Shown: in pieces, positions 28,211 through 36,849 of the stretch
Layout of the letters: every line of letters starts with the position of its first letter
Numbering within the stretch: the stretch's first letter is position 1
Assembly: GCF_003751445.1 (NCBI RefSeq)
Contig: NZ_RJUU01000001.1
Location: 1,245,001-1,309,000, forward strand
Reading direction: 5' to 3'
Length of the DNA: 64,000 nucleotides
Source of the DNA: Streptomyces sp. 840.1
GTDB lineage: Bacteria; Actinomycetota; Actinomycetes; Streptomycetales; Streptomycetaceae
Program-made: the position numbers and the translations under genes
Notes under the pieces: generated by a model
What the model was told of the DNA's origin: nothing
Database searches by the model: none
What the model saw: only the letters and a program-made list of their open reading frames with translations

Positions 28211-29214
28211 ACGTAGTCCTCCAGCCGGGCCACGGCGTATCCCTTGTCCGTGATGACCTTCATGACGGCCCTGACCAGGTCGGGCATGGAGCCCTTCCAG
28301 TCCTTCTCGCCGCGGAAGTGCGTGAGGATGATGTCTCCGGGGTGCAGGTCCTGGTCCTCCTCCCGCCACTCCATGTGGTCGGGGAAGGCCTCCTCCGACC
28401 ACAGGGGCACGGCGGTGATGCCGCAGGACTTGGCGATCCGCAGGGTGTCGCCGTTGTAGTTGCCGTACGGCGGCCGGAAGAGCCGGGGGCGCTCGCCGAA
28501 CTGCTTCTCGATGATGTCCTGCTGGTCGCAGATCTCCTGCTTCTGCTCGTCGTAGGAGAGACCGGGCAGATAGCGGTGGTTGAGCGTGTGGTTGCTGAGG
28601 GTGACGCCACGGGCCTGCGCGTCCTTGAAGTACCCGTAGTCGTCGCGCACCAGGTAGTCGCTGAGGAAGGCGCTGTACGGGATGTTCAGGTCCGACATCA
28701 TCCGCAGCAGCTCGGGGTCCTTGTCGTCCCCGTCGTCCATCGTCAGGAAGACGATCTTCTCCTTGGTCGGGACGTTGGTGAAGACCGGCGGCAGCGAGTC
28801 GTCACCGCCCTCGACCTCGAAGCCCTTGCGGGTGGTGATGTGCGGCTTCACCGCGGGCGGGAGGGGCGCAGCCAGCGGAGTGCCCGCCAGGCCCCACTTC
28901 TTGGCGGCGACCGCGCGGGCCGCCTGGGCGAGGCGCGCCTTCTCGGCCTGGGCGGCGCGGGTGCCCGCCGCGCCCGCGTTGCCGGCCGGGCCGCCCGGCT
29001 GCCCGGCGAGGGCCTTGGTCCCCTGCTCCGGGGCCCCGGCGGTGGTGCGGCTGTCGGTGCCGGCCGCGCAGCCGGAGCCGACCGCGGCGACCAGGAGTGC
29101 GGCCAGGACCGCGTAGCCGGGCCGGCGCCGCAGGTATCCCCGCCCGCGCCCGGCCGCGCCCCGTCGCTGCTCCTGCTGACCCTGCGTCGCCTGTACCGGT
29201 CTGCGCCTGTTCAT
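28207..29214 (-). CDS. Polysaccharide deacetylase lipoprotein (NodB domain)
   Basis: A 335-aa secreted carbohydrate esterase family 4 protein. The N-terminal basic region is followed by YAVLAALLVAAVGSGCAAG, a lipobox-like end, so it is probably membrane-anchored. A Gly/Ala-rich linker leads to the NodB domain with the metal and catalytic motifs FLTMDDGDDKD, SNHTLNHRYL, FRPPYGNYN and IILTHFRGEKDW. Members remove N-acetyl groups from peptidoglycan or other amino sugars. DDGDD in place of the common FDDGP is a variant also found in actinobacterial relatives. The ATG at 29214 has AAGGAAG upstream. Confidence 0.9.
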   Translation of the reverse strand: MNRRRPVQATQGQQEQRRGAAGRGRGYLRRRPGYAVLAALLVAAVGSGCAAGTDSRTTAGAPEQGTKALAGQPGGPAGNAGAAGTRAAQAEKARLAQAARAVAAKKWGLAGTPLAAPLPPAVKPHITTRKGFEVEGGDDSLPPVFTNVPTKEKIVFLTMDDGDDKDPELLRMMSDLNIPYSAFLSDYLVRDDYGYFKDAQARGVTLSNHTLNHRYLPGLSYDEQKQEICDQQDIIEKQFGERPRLFRPPYGNYNGDTLRIAKSCGITAVPLWSEEAFPDHMEWREEDQDLHPGDIILTHFRGEKDWKGSMPDLVRAVMKVITDKGYAVARLEDYV

Positions 29215-29329
29215 AGTAGATTCTTCCTTTTGTCGTACAAGCTGCATGGCGCCGCATACTGCCAGTACGTGATCGGGCTCCCGGGCCGACACCGCCGCCG
29301 GACCCGCCCGGTCCCCCGGCTGGCTCACA

Positions 29330-30622
29330 ATGGGGCAGGTGAACGCTCTCGCCCCGACCGGCCCGCCCGACGACCCCGGCCAGCCCGACGCGTCCGGCAC
29401 GTCCGGCGCCCCCGACCCGTCCGGCCCCCTCGCCGGCTTCCTGGCCCTGCGCACCCCCGAGGGCGCCGAGCTGCTGGCCGGGCTGCGCGCGTACGACCCC
29501 GCCACCGAACTCGCCACCGCCACCCGGCTGCGCCGCACCCACCCGGCCGGCCTCGTCTCGGCGGCGCTGGGGCAGGCCCGGCTGCGGCAGCGGGCCGTGG
29601 CGAAGTTCGGCGCCGAGGACGCGCACCGGATGTTCTTCACGCCCGACGGGGTGGAGCAGGCGACCCGCTCCTCGGTGGCGGCCCACCGCGCCGCACGGTT
29701 CGCGGGCACCGGCGTGCGCAGCGTCGCCGACCTCTGCTGCGGGATCGGCAGCGACGCCATCGCGCTGGCCCGTGCCGGGATCCGCGTCCTCGCCGTGGAC
29801 CGCGACCCGCTGACCGCCGAGGTGGCGAGGGCCAACGCGGCCGCGCTCGGCCTGGGCGCGCTGATCGAGGTGCGGTGCGCCGATGTCACGGAGATCGACG
29901 CCTCGCCCTACGACGCGGTGTTCGTCGACCCGGCCCGCCGGGGCGGCCGGGGCCGGATCTTCGACCCGGAGGCCTACTCCCCGCCGCTGTCCTGGGCGAC
30001 CGCCGCCGCGCTGAGGGCCCCGAGGGCGGCGCTGAAGATCGCCCCCGGCGTTCCGCACGAGGCGATCGGCCCGCAGGCGGAGGCCGAGTGGATCTCGGAC
30101 GGCGGCGACGTGAAGGAGACGGTGCTCTGGTTCGGCGAGGGCTTCGAGGCCGGCTCGTACCGCGCCACCCTGCTCCCGTCGGGCGCCACCCTGTCGGCCC
30201 CGGCCGCACTGCCCGCCCCGCCGGTCGGGCCGGTGGGCCGGTACCTGTACGAGCCGGACGGCGCGGTGATCCGGGCCCATCTGGTCGCGGACATCGTGCA
30301 ACGGTGCGGCGGCCGGCTGATCGACGGGATGATCGCGTACGTCACGAGCGACGAGCTGTACGACTCCCCGTACACCGCCGGGTACGAGATCACCGATCAG
30401 CTGCCGTTCAACATGAAGCGGCTGAAGGCGCTGCTGCGGGAGCGGAAGGTCGGCGTCCTGACGGTCAAGAAGCGCGGCTCGCCGGTCGAACCGGAGGAGC
30501 TGCGAAAGAAGATGAAGCTCCAGGGCCCGAACCGGGCCACCGTCTTCCTGACCCGGGTCGCGGACGCCCCGACGATGCTGATCGGCCACCCCGTGACCGG
30601 CCCGGAGGCAGGCCTGGCCTGA
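29330..30622 (+). CDS. SAM-dependent methyltransferase with THUMP-like C-terminus
   Basis: A 430-aa cytoplasmic class I methyltransferase. A disordered Pro/Asp/Gly N-terminus (1-30) is followed by an all-helical part. The SAM site is VADLCCGIGSDAIALARAG, with the acidic ribose contact in VLAVDRDPLTAEVA, and DAVFVDPARRGGRGR is the catalytic NPP-like loop. The C-terminus has RLKALLRERKVGVLTVKKRG, resembling the THUMP-like domain that follows such methyltransferases. The family probably modifies RNA; the target is unknown. Its promoter lies between this gene and the divergent deacetylase gene. Confidence 0.87.
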   Translation: MGQVNALAPTGPPDDPGQPDASGTSGAPDPSGPLAGFLALRTPEGAELLAGLRAYDPATELATATRLRRTHPAGLVSAALGQARLRQRAVAKFGAEDAHRMFFTPDGVEQATRSSVAAHRAARFAGTGVRSVADLCCGIGSDAIALARAGIRVLAVDRDPLTAEVARANAAALGLGALIEVRCADVTEIDASPYDAVFVDPARRGGRGRIFDPEAYSPPLSWATAAALRAPRAALKIAPGVPHEAIGPQAEAEWISDGGDVKETVLWFGEGFEAGSYRATLLPSGATLSAPAALPAPPVGPVGRYLYEPDGAVIRAHLVADIVQRCGGRLIDGMIAYVTSDELYDSPYTAGYEITDQLPFNMKRLKALLRERKVGVLTVKKRGSPVEPEELRKKMKLQGPNRATVFLTRVADAPTMLIGHPVTGPEAGLA

Positions 30623-30658
30623 CGGCGGGTGCCGCCGGCGGCCCCCCGCCAGGCGGCC

Positions 30659-31024
30659 CTATCCGAGGTCGGTCAGCTCGTCGGCGTACACCTGCGAAAG
30701 CGGCTGCGGGCCCACGTACTGCTGGCAGTTGCACTGCCCCGACTCGAAGCGGACCGGCTTCTTCTGCTCGTCCCAGGCGGTCGGCACCTCGACCAGCTCA
30801 TGGCACTTGCCCTGCTTGTCGTGCTTGGCGAGGTGGTGCGTGCAGCCGCAGACCGGCTCCGGCGGCTTGTGCGCCGCCTCGACGGCCAGCCGTTCCCGCT
30901 TGCCGGCCTCCAGCAGTTCCAGCCTGCGCTCGTGCCGATTGCGCAGCGCCGTACGGGCGTTGTCGGCCAGCCAGCCGAATCCGCCCGTCCAGAAGATGAT
31001 CAGCAGCCACCAGTACCACTCCAT
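30659..31024 (-). CDS. Small membrane-anchored Cys/His-rich protein
   Basis: A 121-aa protein of unknown function. Residues 3-20 (WYWWLLIIFWTGGFGWLA) form one Trp-rich membrane anchor, followed by a basic helix. The soluble part has CGCTHH (C59, C61, H63, H64), H68, C74-H75 and C98xC100 with QQYVGP. This spacing suggests a zinc or other metal site on the cytoplasmic side. It is convergent with the methyltransferase gene and followed upstream by another membrane-protein gene on the same strand. No assigned role. Confidence 0.75.
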   Translation of the reverse strand: MEWYWWLLIIFWTGGFGWLADNARTALRNRHERRLELLEAGKRERLAVEAAHKPPEPVCGCTHHLAKHDKQGKCHELVEVPTAWDEQKKPVRFESGQCNCQQYVGPQPLSQVYADELTDLG

Positions 31025-31093
31025 GACACGCCCTCCCCCTGAGTCCTGCGCACACGCGCCGTTCTCGTGTACGCGCCAAGGATAGGACCGGAG

Positions 31094-31759
31094 TCAGCGG
31101 TGCGCCCCGCCTCCGGAGGAGACCAGCGTGGCGGGCGCGGGCGCCCCGATCAGCACCCTGATCACCCAACGCCGGTGCAGGAGCGCCTTGGTGACGCCGA
31201 TCAGGCCGATGAGCCAGCCGACGAGGCCGAGTCCCATGATGAGGGCCATCAGGCCGTAGGTGTCGTGGCCCCGGACCGCTCCGGCCGGAACGGCGACGCA
31301 CGCGTACAGCCCGCACGCGCAGAGCAGGAAGGAGACCAGCAGCCAGACCAGGCTGGTCCCGGGCAGCCGGAGCGCGCGGTCGGCCGCCGGCTCACGGTCC
31401 AACTCGCCCCACTGCGCCAGCAGTCGGCGGATCAGTACGTCACGGCGCAGCCCGACGACGACCAGGATGACGGCCGGCACCAGGCAGCACACGCCCAGGA
31501 CGAGGAGGACCAGGCCGATGATGGCGCTGATGACGTCGTAGGACTCCTCGAAGGTGATGAACGCCGTGCTGATCAGCGACCAGCCGAGGGCGCCGAGCGC
31601 ACCCCAGAGCCACAGCAGCCCGAGCCGCCCGGGGCCCAGGTGCATCTTCACCAACTCGCCCAGAAGCAGGGCCCGGTCGGCGAGCAGCGCTCCCCGGTCG
31701 GGCCAGGTGCGTATCTCCACGGGCGGCGGGGGCGGGGGCAGCGCTGAACGGCGGGACAT
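31094..31759 (-). CDS. Hypothetical four-helix membrane protein
   Basis: A 221-aa membrane protein with about four hydrophobic segments: LGLLWLWGALGALGWSLI, VISAIIGLVLLVLGVCCLVP, LVWLLVSFLLCACGLYACVA and LMALIMGLGLVGWLIGLIGV. A cytoplasmic loop between spans 2 and 3 carries RRDVLIRRLLAQWGELDREP. The N-terminus is Pro-rich. There is no recognised domain. It precedes the Cys/His-rich gene by 69 bp on the same strand, so the two may be co-transcribed. Confidence 0.75.
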   Translation of the reverse strand: MSRRSALPPPPPPVEIRTWPDRGALLADRALLLGELVKMHLGPGRLGLLWLWGALGALGWSLISTAFITFEESYDVISAIIGLVLLVLGVCCLVPAVILVVVGLRRDVLIRRLLAQWGELDREPAADRALRLPGTSLVWLLVSFLLCACGLYACVAVPAGAVRGHDTYGLMALIMGLGLVGWLIGLIGVTKALLHRRWVIRVLIGAPAPATLVSSGGGAHR

Positions 31760-31824
31760 GGGCGAGACCCTACCGAGTCCGCCGGGTTCCGCGGGCCCGG
31801 ACCGCCGCCCCCGTGCCGGCCGGC

Positions 31825-32295
31825 TCAGGCGTTGCGCAGGGCCTCGATGTCGAGCCGCTTCATGCCGAGCATCGCCTTCATCGCGCGGGCCGCCTTCTCC
31901 GGGTCCGGGTCGGTCAGGGCGTCACCGAGGCCGGGCGGGATGATCTGCCAGGAGACGCCGAACCGGTCCTTGAGCCAGCCGCACTGGCTCTCCTGTCCGC
32001 CGTCCGCGGTGAGCTTGTCCCACAGCTCGTCCGCCTCCTCCTGCGAGGCGCATTCCACGGAGAGGGACACGGCCTCGTTGAAGGGGAACTCGGGGCCGCC
32101 GTTGAACGCGATGTACTCGGTGCCCTCCAGCTGGAAGCGCACGGTCATCACGGCGCCCGCCTCGCCGGGTGCCGACGCCGTCCAGCGGGTCACGTCCAGG
32201 ACCCGGGAGTCGCCGCCGATGACCGAGATGTAGTGGTCGGCGGCCTCCTCGGCCTGGTTGTGGTCGAACCACAGGAACGTGGTGATCTTCTGCAT
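31825..32295 (-). CDS. VOC-family protein (PhnB / 3-demethylubiquinone-type)
   Basis: A 156-aa protein beginning MQKITTFLWFDHNQAEEAAD, then YIAFNGGPEFPFNEAVSLSVECASQEEAD and FGVSWQIIPPGLGD. This is the PhnB-like branch of the vicinal-oxygen-chelate fold, one copy of the repeated half domain. These proteins form dimers; no certain metal ligands are seen. The ATG at 32295 follows GAGGAGAAGG. It is the third gene of the ECF42 unit (65 bp beyond the sigma gene), so it may respond to the same signal. Confidence 0.88.
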   Translation of the reverse strand: MQKITTFLWFDHNQAEEAADHYISVIGGDSRVLDVTRWTASAPGEAGAVMTVRFQLEGTEYIAFNGGPEFPFNEAVSLSVECASQEEADELWDKLTADGGQESQCGWLKDRFGVSWQIIPPGLGDALTDPDPEKAARAMKAMLGMKRLDIEALRNA

Positions 32296-32359
32296 GGTCC
32301 TTCTCCTCACGCGGTGGTGCGGACGGTCGTGCAGGGTAGACCGGCCGCGGGGCCGGAAC

Positions 32360-33670
32360 TCATCGGCCGCCGCGGTCCAGGTGTGCCGCCCGGTCCAGCA
32401 GCATCGCCCGTTCCCGTTGGTTACGGGTCAGCTCCGCCGCCCGTACGAACTCGGCGCGCGCCTCGTCCGTACGCCCCACCCTGACCAGCAGATCCCCCCG
32501 GACGCTCGGCAGCAAGTGGTACGCCTTGAGGGCCGGGTCGGCGGCCAGGGCGTCGGCCAGGGCCAGACCGGCCGCCGGGCCCTCGGCCATGGAGACGGCG
32601 ACGGCGCGGTTGAGCTCGACGACGGGTGACGGGGTCAGGGCGGCGAGGCGGTCGTAGAGCGCCGCGATGGCGGCCCAGTCGGTGTCCTCGTACCGGGCCG
32701 CGCGGGCGTGGCAGGCGGCGATCGCGGCCTGCAGCGCGTACGGGCCCAGCGCCTGCCCCGCCGTGGCCGCCCCGGTGCCCGCGTTCCGGTCCGCCGCCCG
32801 GTTCGCGGTCTCGCTCGCCCGGAGCAGCGCGGCGAGGCCGCGGCGGATCAGCAGCCGGTCCCAGCGGGCCCGGTTCTGGTCGGCGAGCAGCACCGGCGCC
32901 CCGTCCGGCCCGGTCCTGGCGGTGGTGCGCGAGGCCTGGAGCTCCAGCAGCGCGGCCAGTCCGTGCACCTCGGGCTCCTGCGGCATCAGGCCGGCCAGCA
33001 CCCGGGCCAGGCACAGCGCGTCCTCGCAGAGTCCCGGGCGCAGCCAGTCGTCCCCGGCGGTCGCGGCGTAGCCCTCGTTGAAGACGAGGTAGATGACCTC
33101 CAGCACCGATCCGAGCCGGGCCGCCCGCTCGGGGCCGTACGGCACCTCGAAGGGGACGGCGGCCCGGCCGAGCGTCCGTTTGGCCCGGACGATCCTCTGG
33201 GCGACGGCCGGCTCGGTGGCGAGGAAGGCGCGGGCGATCTCCTCGGTGGTGAGGCCGCCCAGCAGCCGCAGGGTGAGGGCGATCCGCGCCTCGGTGGAGA
33301 GCACCGGATGGCAGGAGGTGAAGATCAGCCGGAGCAGGTCGTCGTCGATGTCGTCCGGGTCGGCCGGGACGGGTTCCGGGGCGTGGCCCGGCCCGTCCGG
33401 GTCGCGGCCCATCTCGGCCAGCTTGCGGGCGTACGTCTCGCGGCGGCGCACCAGGTCGACGGCGCGGTGCCTGGCGGTGGCCATGAGCCAGGCTCCCGGG
33501 TTGTCCGGGACACCCGACTCCGGCCACTGCTCCAGCGCGGCGACCAGGGCGTCCTGCGCGAGCTCCTCCGCGATGCCGACGTCCCGCACGATCCGGGCGA
33601 CTCCCGCGATGATCCGCGCGGACTCCATCCTGAACACCGTCTCAACCGCGCTCGCTGCCGTCACGGCCAC
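32360..33670 (-). CDS. ECF42 sigma factor with C-terminal extension
   Basis: A 436-aa ECF sigma factor. Region 2 runs about 15-75 (VRDVGIAEELAQDALVAALE, NPGAWLMATARHRAVDLVRR) and region 4 about 105-170 (LTLRLLGGLTTEEIARAFLA, VAQRIVRAKRTL). The long extension (170-436) contains VLEVIYLVFNEGYAATAGDD and helical repeats of TPR type. The extension plus a neighbouring DGPF protein is the hallmark of group ECF42, in which the extension, not an anti-sigma factor, controls activity. It lies between the DGPF gene and a VOC gene. The matching promoter at 34139-34165 implies autoregulation. Confidence 0.93.
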   Translation of the reverse strand: MAVTAASAVETVFRMESARIIAGVARIVRDVGIAEELAQDALVAALEQWPESGVPDNPGAWLMATARHRAVDLVRRRETYARKLAEMGRDPDGPGHAPEPVPADPDDIDDDLLRLIFTSCHPVLSTEARIALTLRLLGGLTTEEIARAFLATEPAVAQRIVRAKRTLGRAAVPFEVPYGPERAARLGSVLEVIYLVFNEGYAATAGDDWLRPGLCEDALCLARVLAGLMPQEPEVHGLAALLELQASRTTARTGPDGAPVLLADQNRARWDRLLIRRGLAALLRASETANRAADRNAGTGAATAGQALGPYALQAAIAACHARAARYEDTDWAAIAALYDRLAALTPSPVVELNRAVAVSMAEGPAAGLALADALAADPALKAYHLLPSVRGDLLVRVGRTDEARAEFVRAAELTRNQRERAMLLDRAAHLDRGGR

Positions 33671-33730
33671 CCATCAGAGCAGCCGCACCGGACCCCGGCA
33701 ACCGAGGCCGGGCCGGTGGGGGGCGGTCGC

Positions 33731-34087
33731 TCAGGGTTCGTCGATGGCGCGGACCTCGCACGTGACGTTCCAGCTCTCCGGGTGGACCCGCAGGAAGCGC
33801 CGGGCCCATTCCAGCGCCTCCTCCTTGTCCTTGCACTGGAGGATGGCGTATCCGCCGACGACCTCCTTGGTCTCGGTGAACGGCCCGTCGGTGTAGCTGA
33901 GGGCGCCCCCGGACCAGTGGACGCGGGTGGACCCGGCGGTCGGGGCGAGCCCGGCGGTGTCCAGCATCACCCCGGCCTTGTTGATCTCCTCGAACAGGGC
34001 GGACACCCGTTCGTCGAAGCCGGGGTCGGGCTCGAATCCGGCGGCGGCCTGTTCGTCGAGACGGATGAGGGACATGAAGCGCGGCAT
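33731..34087 (-). CDS. YCII-related DGPF-motif protein
   Basis: A 118-aa YCII-fold protein with the diagnostic YTDGPFTETKEVVGGYAILQ segment. The genes are nearly always paired with ECF42 sigma genes, and in studied cases the DGPF gene is the sigma factor's target. The molecular function is unknown. The ATG at 34087 has GAGGAG upstream; the frame extends to 34132 without support. It is first in the DGPF, sigma, VOC unit, with 60 bp before the sigma gene. Confidence 0.9.
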   Translation of the reverse strand: MPRFMSLIRLDEQAAAGFEPDPGFDERVSALFEEINKAGVMLDTAGLAPTAGSTRVHWSGGALSYTDGPFTETKEVVGGYAILQCKDKEEALEWARRFLRVHPESWNVTCEVRAIDEP

Positions 34088-34138
34088 GGTGGCTCCTCGG
34101 TCGGGAGGACGGGGGCTCTCCCCGGCTCTCACCCCTGC

Positions 34139-34165
34139 GTCGAACGGGACACGGCCGGATCGACA
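34139..34165 (-). promoter_or_regulatory. ECF42-type promoter upstream of the DGPF gene
   Basis: On the minus strand TGTCGA (34160-34165) is followed after exactly 17 bases by CGAC (34139-34142). This fits the -35 TGTCGA and -10 CGA(T/C) pattern reported for ECF42 target promoters in Streptomyces. Transcription would begin about 45 bp before the DGPF start at 34087. Confidence 0.8.
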
Positions 34166-34175
34166 CCTCCCGCGA

Positions 34176-34191
34176 AATTCTTCTGAGAATT
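34176..34191. promoter_or_regulatory. AT-rich palindrome in the DGPF-TetR divergent region
   Basis: AATTCT-TCTG-AGAATT is a 16-bp palindrome in otherwise GC-rich DNA, just upstream of the ECF42-type promoter. It could be the operator of the divergent TetR protein. Confidence 0.4.
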
Positions 34192-34296
34192 CTCCGCAGC
34201 CGCCACCGGGATGCTCGAACCGCCCGCCCGTAACGCCGCCGCCCCCGCCCGGTCCTTCGGGTTCGGCCTCCGGGGCCGGGCGGGGACAATGGCCGG

Positions 34297-35004
34297 GTGC
34301 CAGGGACAGAGAAGAATCCGCCGGGGCCGAAGCGGTCCGTGGGGCGTCCGCGCCGGCTCGACCCGGACGCCATGGTCGCCACCGCGCGCCGCATCATCGA
34401 GGACGAGGGCCTGAGCGCCCTGAGCATGCGGCGGGTGGCGAAGGAGCTCGGCTCCACCCCGATGGCGCTCTACCACTACGTCCAGGACAAGGACGAGCTG
34501 CTGATGCTCACCCTGTCCGGGACGGCCGCCGCCTTCCCGCGCCCCGAGCTGCCCGCCGACCCGCGCGAGCGGCTGACCGCGGTCGCCGCGCACATGCACG
34601 GGATCCTCTCGCGGATCCCCTGGGTGCTCGACGTCCTGGCGCTGGGCGAGCTGACCGACCGCAACGCGCTGTGGATGGTCGAGGAGATCATCGACTGCGC
34701 GCTCGCCTGCGGCCTCTCCCCCGGGCGGGCGGTGCGCCTCTACCGGACGGTCTGGAGCTATGTCTACGGCGACCTGGTCTTCCGCCGGGCGGCCGCCAGG
34801 CGCGCCGAGCACCCGCCGGTCAAGAGGTACTTCCCCGACATGGTCACCGAGGAGGACGCGGCGGAGCTGCCCCGGCTCACCCAGATCAAGGACGACTGGC
34901 GCGCGTACGCCGCCGACTACGACGTGGTGGACGAACTCGACGCGATCATCACCGGTCTGCTGACCCGAGGGACTCGAAGCGCCAGCGGTGCACCGGCCGG
35001 GTGA
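34297..35004 (+). CDS. TetR-family regulator
   Basis: A 235-aa regulator. The N-terminal HTH (about 25-70) has MVATARRIIEDEGLSALSMR and KELGSTPMALYHYVQDKDEL. The C-terminal helical domain (TetR_C type) is longer than usual and contains FRRAAARRAEHPPVKRYFPD. A GTG start at 34297; GACAAT just upstream could be a leaderless -10. The 3' end overlaps the convergent gene at 34949 by 56 bp. The ligand is unknown; the divergent ECF42 unit is one possible target. Confidence 0.88.
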   Translation: MPGTEKNPPGPKRSVGRPRRLDPDAMVATARRIIEDEGLSALSMRRVAKELGSTPMALYHYVQDKDELLMLTLSGTAAAFPRPELPADPRERLTAVAAHMHGILSRIPWVLDVLALGELTDRNALWMVEEIIDCALACGLSPGRAVRLYRTVWSYVYGDLVFRRAAARRAEHPPVKRYFPDMVTEEDAAELPRLTQIKDDWRAYAADYDVVDELDAIITGLLTRGTRSASGAPAG

Positions 35005-35227
35005 CGGTCCCCGCGTCCGGCTCGGGCAGCTCCGGCAGCTCGTCGCCGTACGCGCCCTCCCACCAGGTGATGACCAGGACCCGGTCCTGCGGGGCGCGCA
35101 GCAGCTCGCTGCGCAGCGGGGGCCGGGCCAGCTCGCCCGCACGGGCACGCGCCCACTCCAGCAGCTCCGCGCCCCGGCCTTCGGTCGCGCGGGCCTCCCA
35201 CATCAGGGCGACGGTCGCGGCACTCAT
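34949..35227 (-). CDS. Small conserved protein coupled to tsaD
   Basis: A 92-aa protein beginning [20 protein letters not shown], then ELLEWARAR and [20 protein letters not shown]. It has no certain family; the short alpha/beta pattern recalls antibiotic-biosynthesis monooxygenase (ABM)-like ferredoxin folds. Its ATG overlaps the tsaD stop (ATGA), so translation is coupled. The 3' end overlaps the TetR gene on the other strand. Confidence 0.65.
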   Translation of the reverse strand: MSAATVALMWEARATEGRGAELLEWARARAGELARPPLRSELLRAPQDRVLVITWWEGAYGDELPELPEPDAGTVTRPVHRWRFESLGSADR

Positions 35228-36333
35228 GAGTAGAGGTTGTCCTTGCTGATCTCGTGCACGTGATCGTGGGTGTGGCCGTGGCCGTGGGCGGTGCCCGGTA
35301 CGTGGGGCTCGGTCACCGGCAGCGAGGAGTCGGCCGACAGCTCCAGGTCGGAGGGCGGCCGGTTGCGGGCCACCATCTCCGCGCCCAGGGCGGCGACCAT
35401 CGCGCCGTTGTCGGTGCACAGGCCGGGGCGCGGCACCCGCAGCCGGATGCCGGCGCGCTCGCAGCGCTCCTGGGCGAGTGCCCGCAGCCGCGAGTTGGCC
35501 GCGACCCCGCCGCCGATCATCAGGTGGTCGACGCCCTCGTCCTTGCAGGCGCGGACGGCCTTGCGGGTGAGCACGTCCACCACGGCCTCCTGGAAGGACG
35601 CCGCCACGTCCCGTACCGGCACCTCCTCGCCGGCCGCGCGCTTCGCCTCGATCCACCGGGCGACGGAGGTCTTCAGGCCGGAGAAGGAGAAGTCGTACGC
35701 GGGGTCGCGCGAGCCGGTCAGACCGCGCGGGAACGCGATGGCCGCCGGGTCGCCCTCCCTCGCCAGGCGGTCGATGACCGGACCGCCGGGGAAGCCCAGG
35801 TGCAGCACCCGGGCGATCTTGTCGAAGGCCTCGCCCGCGGCGTCGTCGATGGTCGCGCCGAGCGGCCGTACGTCGTTGGTGATGTCGGGCGCCAGCAGCA
35901 GCGAGGAGTGCCCGCCGCTGACCAGCAGTGCCATCGTCGGCTCGGGCAGCGGGCCGTGCTCCAGCTGGTCGACGCAGATGTGCGAGGCGAGGTGGTTGAC
36001 CCCGTACAGCGGCTTGTTCAGCGCGTACGCGTACGCCTTGGCCGCCGAGACGCCGACGAGCAGGGCGCCGGCCAGTCCGGGGCCCGCGGTGACGGAGATG
36101 CCGTCGAGGTCGCGGCCGCTGACCCCGGCCTCCTTCAGGGCGCGCTCGATGGTCGGGACCATCGCCTCCAGGTGCGCGCGGGAGGCGATCTCGGGGACGA
36201 CGCCGCCGAAGCGGGCGTGCGTGTCGACGCTGGAGGCGACGGCGTCGGCGAGCAGCGTCGTCCCTCGGACGATGCCGACGCCGGTCTCGTCGCAGGAGGT
36301 CTCGATACCGAGTACGAGGGGTTCGTCAGCCAT
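35224..36333 (-). CDS. tsaD: tRNA N6-threonylcarbamoyladenosine transferase
   Basis: The catalytic subunit that transfers the threonylcarbamoyl group to A37 of ANN-decoding tRNAs, with TsaB and TsaE. The 369-aa ASKHA-fold protein has the metal-binding pair H114 and H118 in [13 protein letters not shown], the nucleotide motifs [10 protein letters not shown] and SGGHSSLLL, and [10 protein letters not shown]. The C-terminal tail is His-rich ([14 protein letters not shown]), beyond the usual end of the family. It lies 3 bp after rimI in the tsaB-rimI-tsaD series. Confidence 0.96.
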   Translation of the reverse strand: MADEPLVLGIETSCDETGVGIVRGTTLLADAVASSVDTHARFGGVVPEIASRAHLEAMVPTIERALKEAGVSGRDLDGISVTAGPGLAGALLVGVSAAKAYAYALNKPLYGVNHLASHICVDQLEHGPLPEPTMALLVSGGHSSLLLAPDITNDVRPLGATIDDAAGEAFDKIARVLHLGFPGGPVIDRLAREGDPAAIAFPRGLTGSRDPAYDFSFSGLKTSVARWIEAKRAAGEEVPVRDVAASFQEAVVDVLTRKAVRACKDEGVDHLMIGGGVAANSRLRALAQERCERAGIRLRVPRPGLCTDNGAMVAALGAEMVARNRPPSDLELSADSSLPVTEPHVPGTAHGHGHTHDHVHEISKDNLYS

Positions 36334-36336
36334 CAG

Positions 36337-36849
36337 TCAGATCTCTGTTTCCTGTGCGTGCCCCGGTACGTCTTCGTGTACGTGGAGGCGCATGACGAGT
36401 GCGTCGATGTTGCCCGGCTGGTAGTAGCCGCGGCGGAAGCCGATCGGTTCGAAGCCGAAGCGTTCGTACAGCTTCTGCGCCCGGGTGTTGTCGACCCGGA
36501 CCTCGAGGAGCACCTCGGCGCACTCGAAGGCCGTGGCGTGCTTCAGCAGATCGGTCAGCAGCTCGGAGCCGAGGCCGCCGCCCCAGTGGTCGCGGGAGAC
36601 GGCGATCGTCTGTACGTCCGCGAGGTCACCGGCCGCCGCCAGGCCCGCGTACCCGACGATCCGGCCGGTCGCCGGGTCCTCCGCGACCACGTAGCGGCGG
36701 GTCGCCTGCGGGCCGCGGGCGTGGGCCAGCTCGGACCAGAACATGCCGGGCGACCAGGCGTCGTCCGGGAACAGCTCGTGTTCGAGGTCGAGCACCGGGT
36801 CGATGTCCCACCAGCGCATCTCGCGCAGTGCAGCGGTCACGGCGCTCAC
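36337..36849 (-). CDS. rimI: Ribosomal protein alanine N-acetyltransferase
   Basis: A 170-aa GNAT protein. The acetyl-CoA loop is DVQTIAVSRDHWGGGLGSEL with a Q/RxxGxG/A-like core, followed by VDNTRAQKLYERFGFEPIGF, the RimI signature. The GTG at 36849 overlaps the tsaB stop (GTGA). It is named by synteny with tsaB and tsaD; RimI acetylates the N-terminus of ribosomal protein S18 in Escherichia coli, but actinobacterial versions may have other targets. Confidence 0.9.
   Translation of the reverse strand: MSAVTAALREMRWWDIDPVLDLEHELFPDDAWSPGMFWSELAHARGPQATRRYVVAEDPATGRIVGYAGLAAAGDLADVQTIAVSRDHWGGGLGSELLTDLLKHATAFECAEVLLEVRVDNTRAQKLYERFGFEPIGFRRGYYQPGNIDALVMRLHVHEDVPGHAQETEI

Noticed and set aside
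27712..30999. A plus-strand open frame of over 1000 codons through the groES operators and deacetylase gene
   Set aside because: It covers CIRCE elements and is antisense or out of frame to well-supported genes; no recognisable protein.
34949..35656. A 235-codon frame across the tsaD 3' half as one protein
   Set aside because: Only the last 92 codons (from 35227) look like a protein and they start with ATGA coupling to tsaD; the rest is a shadow.
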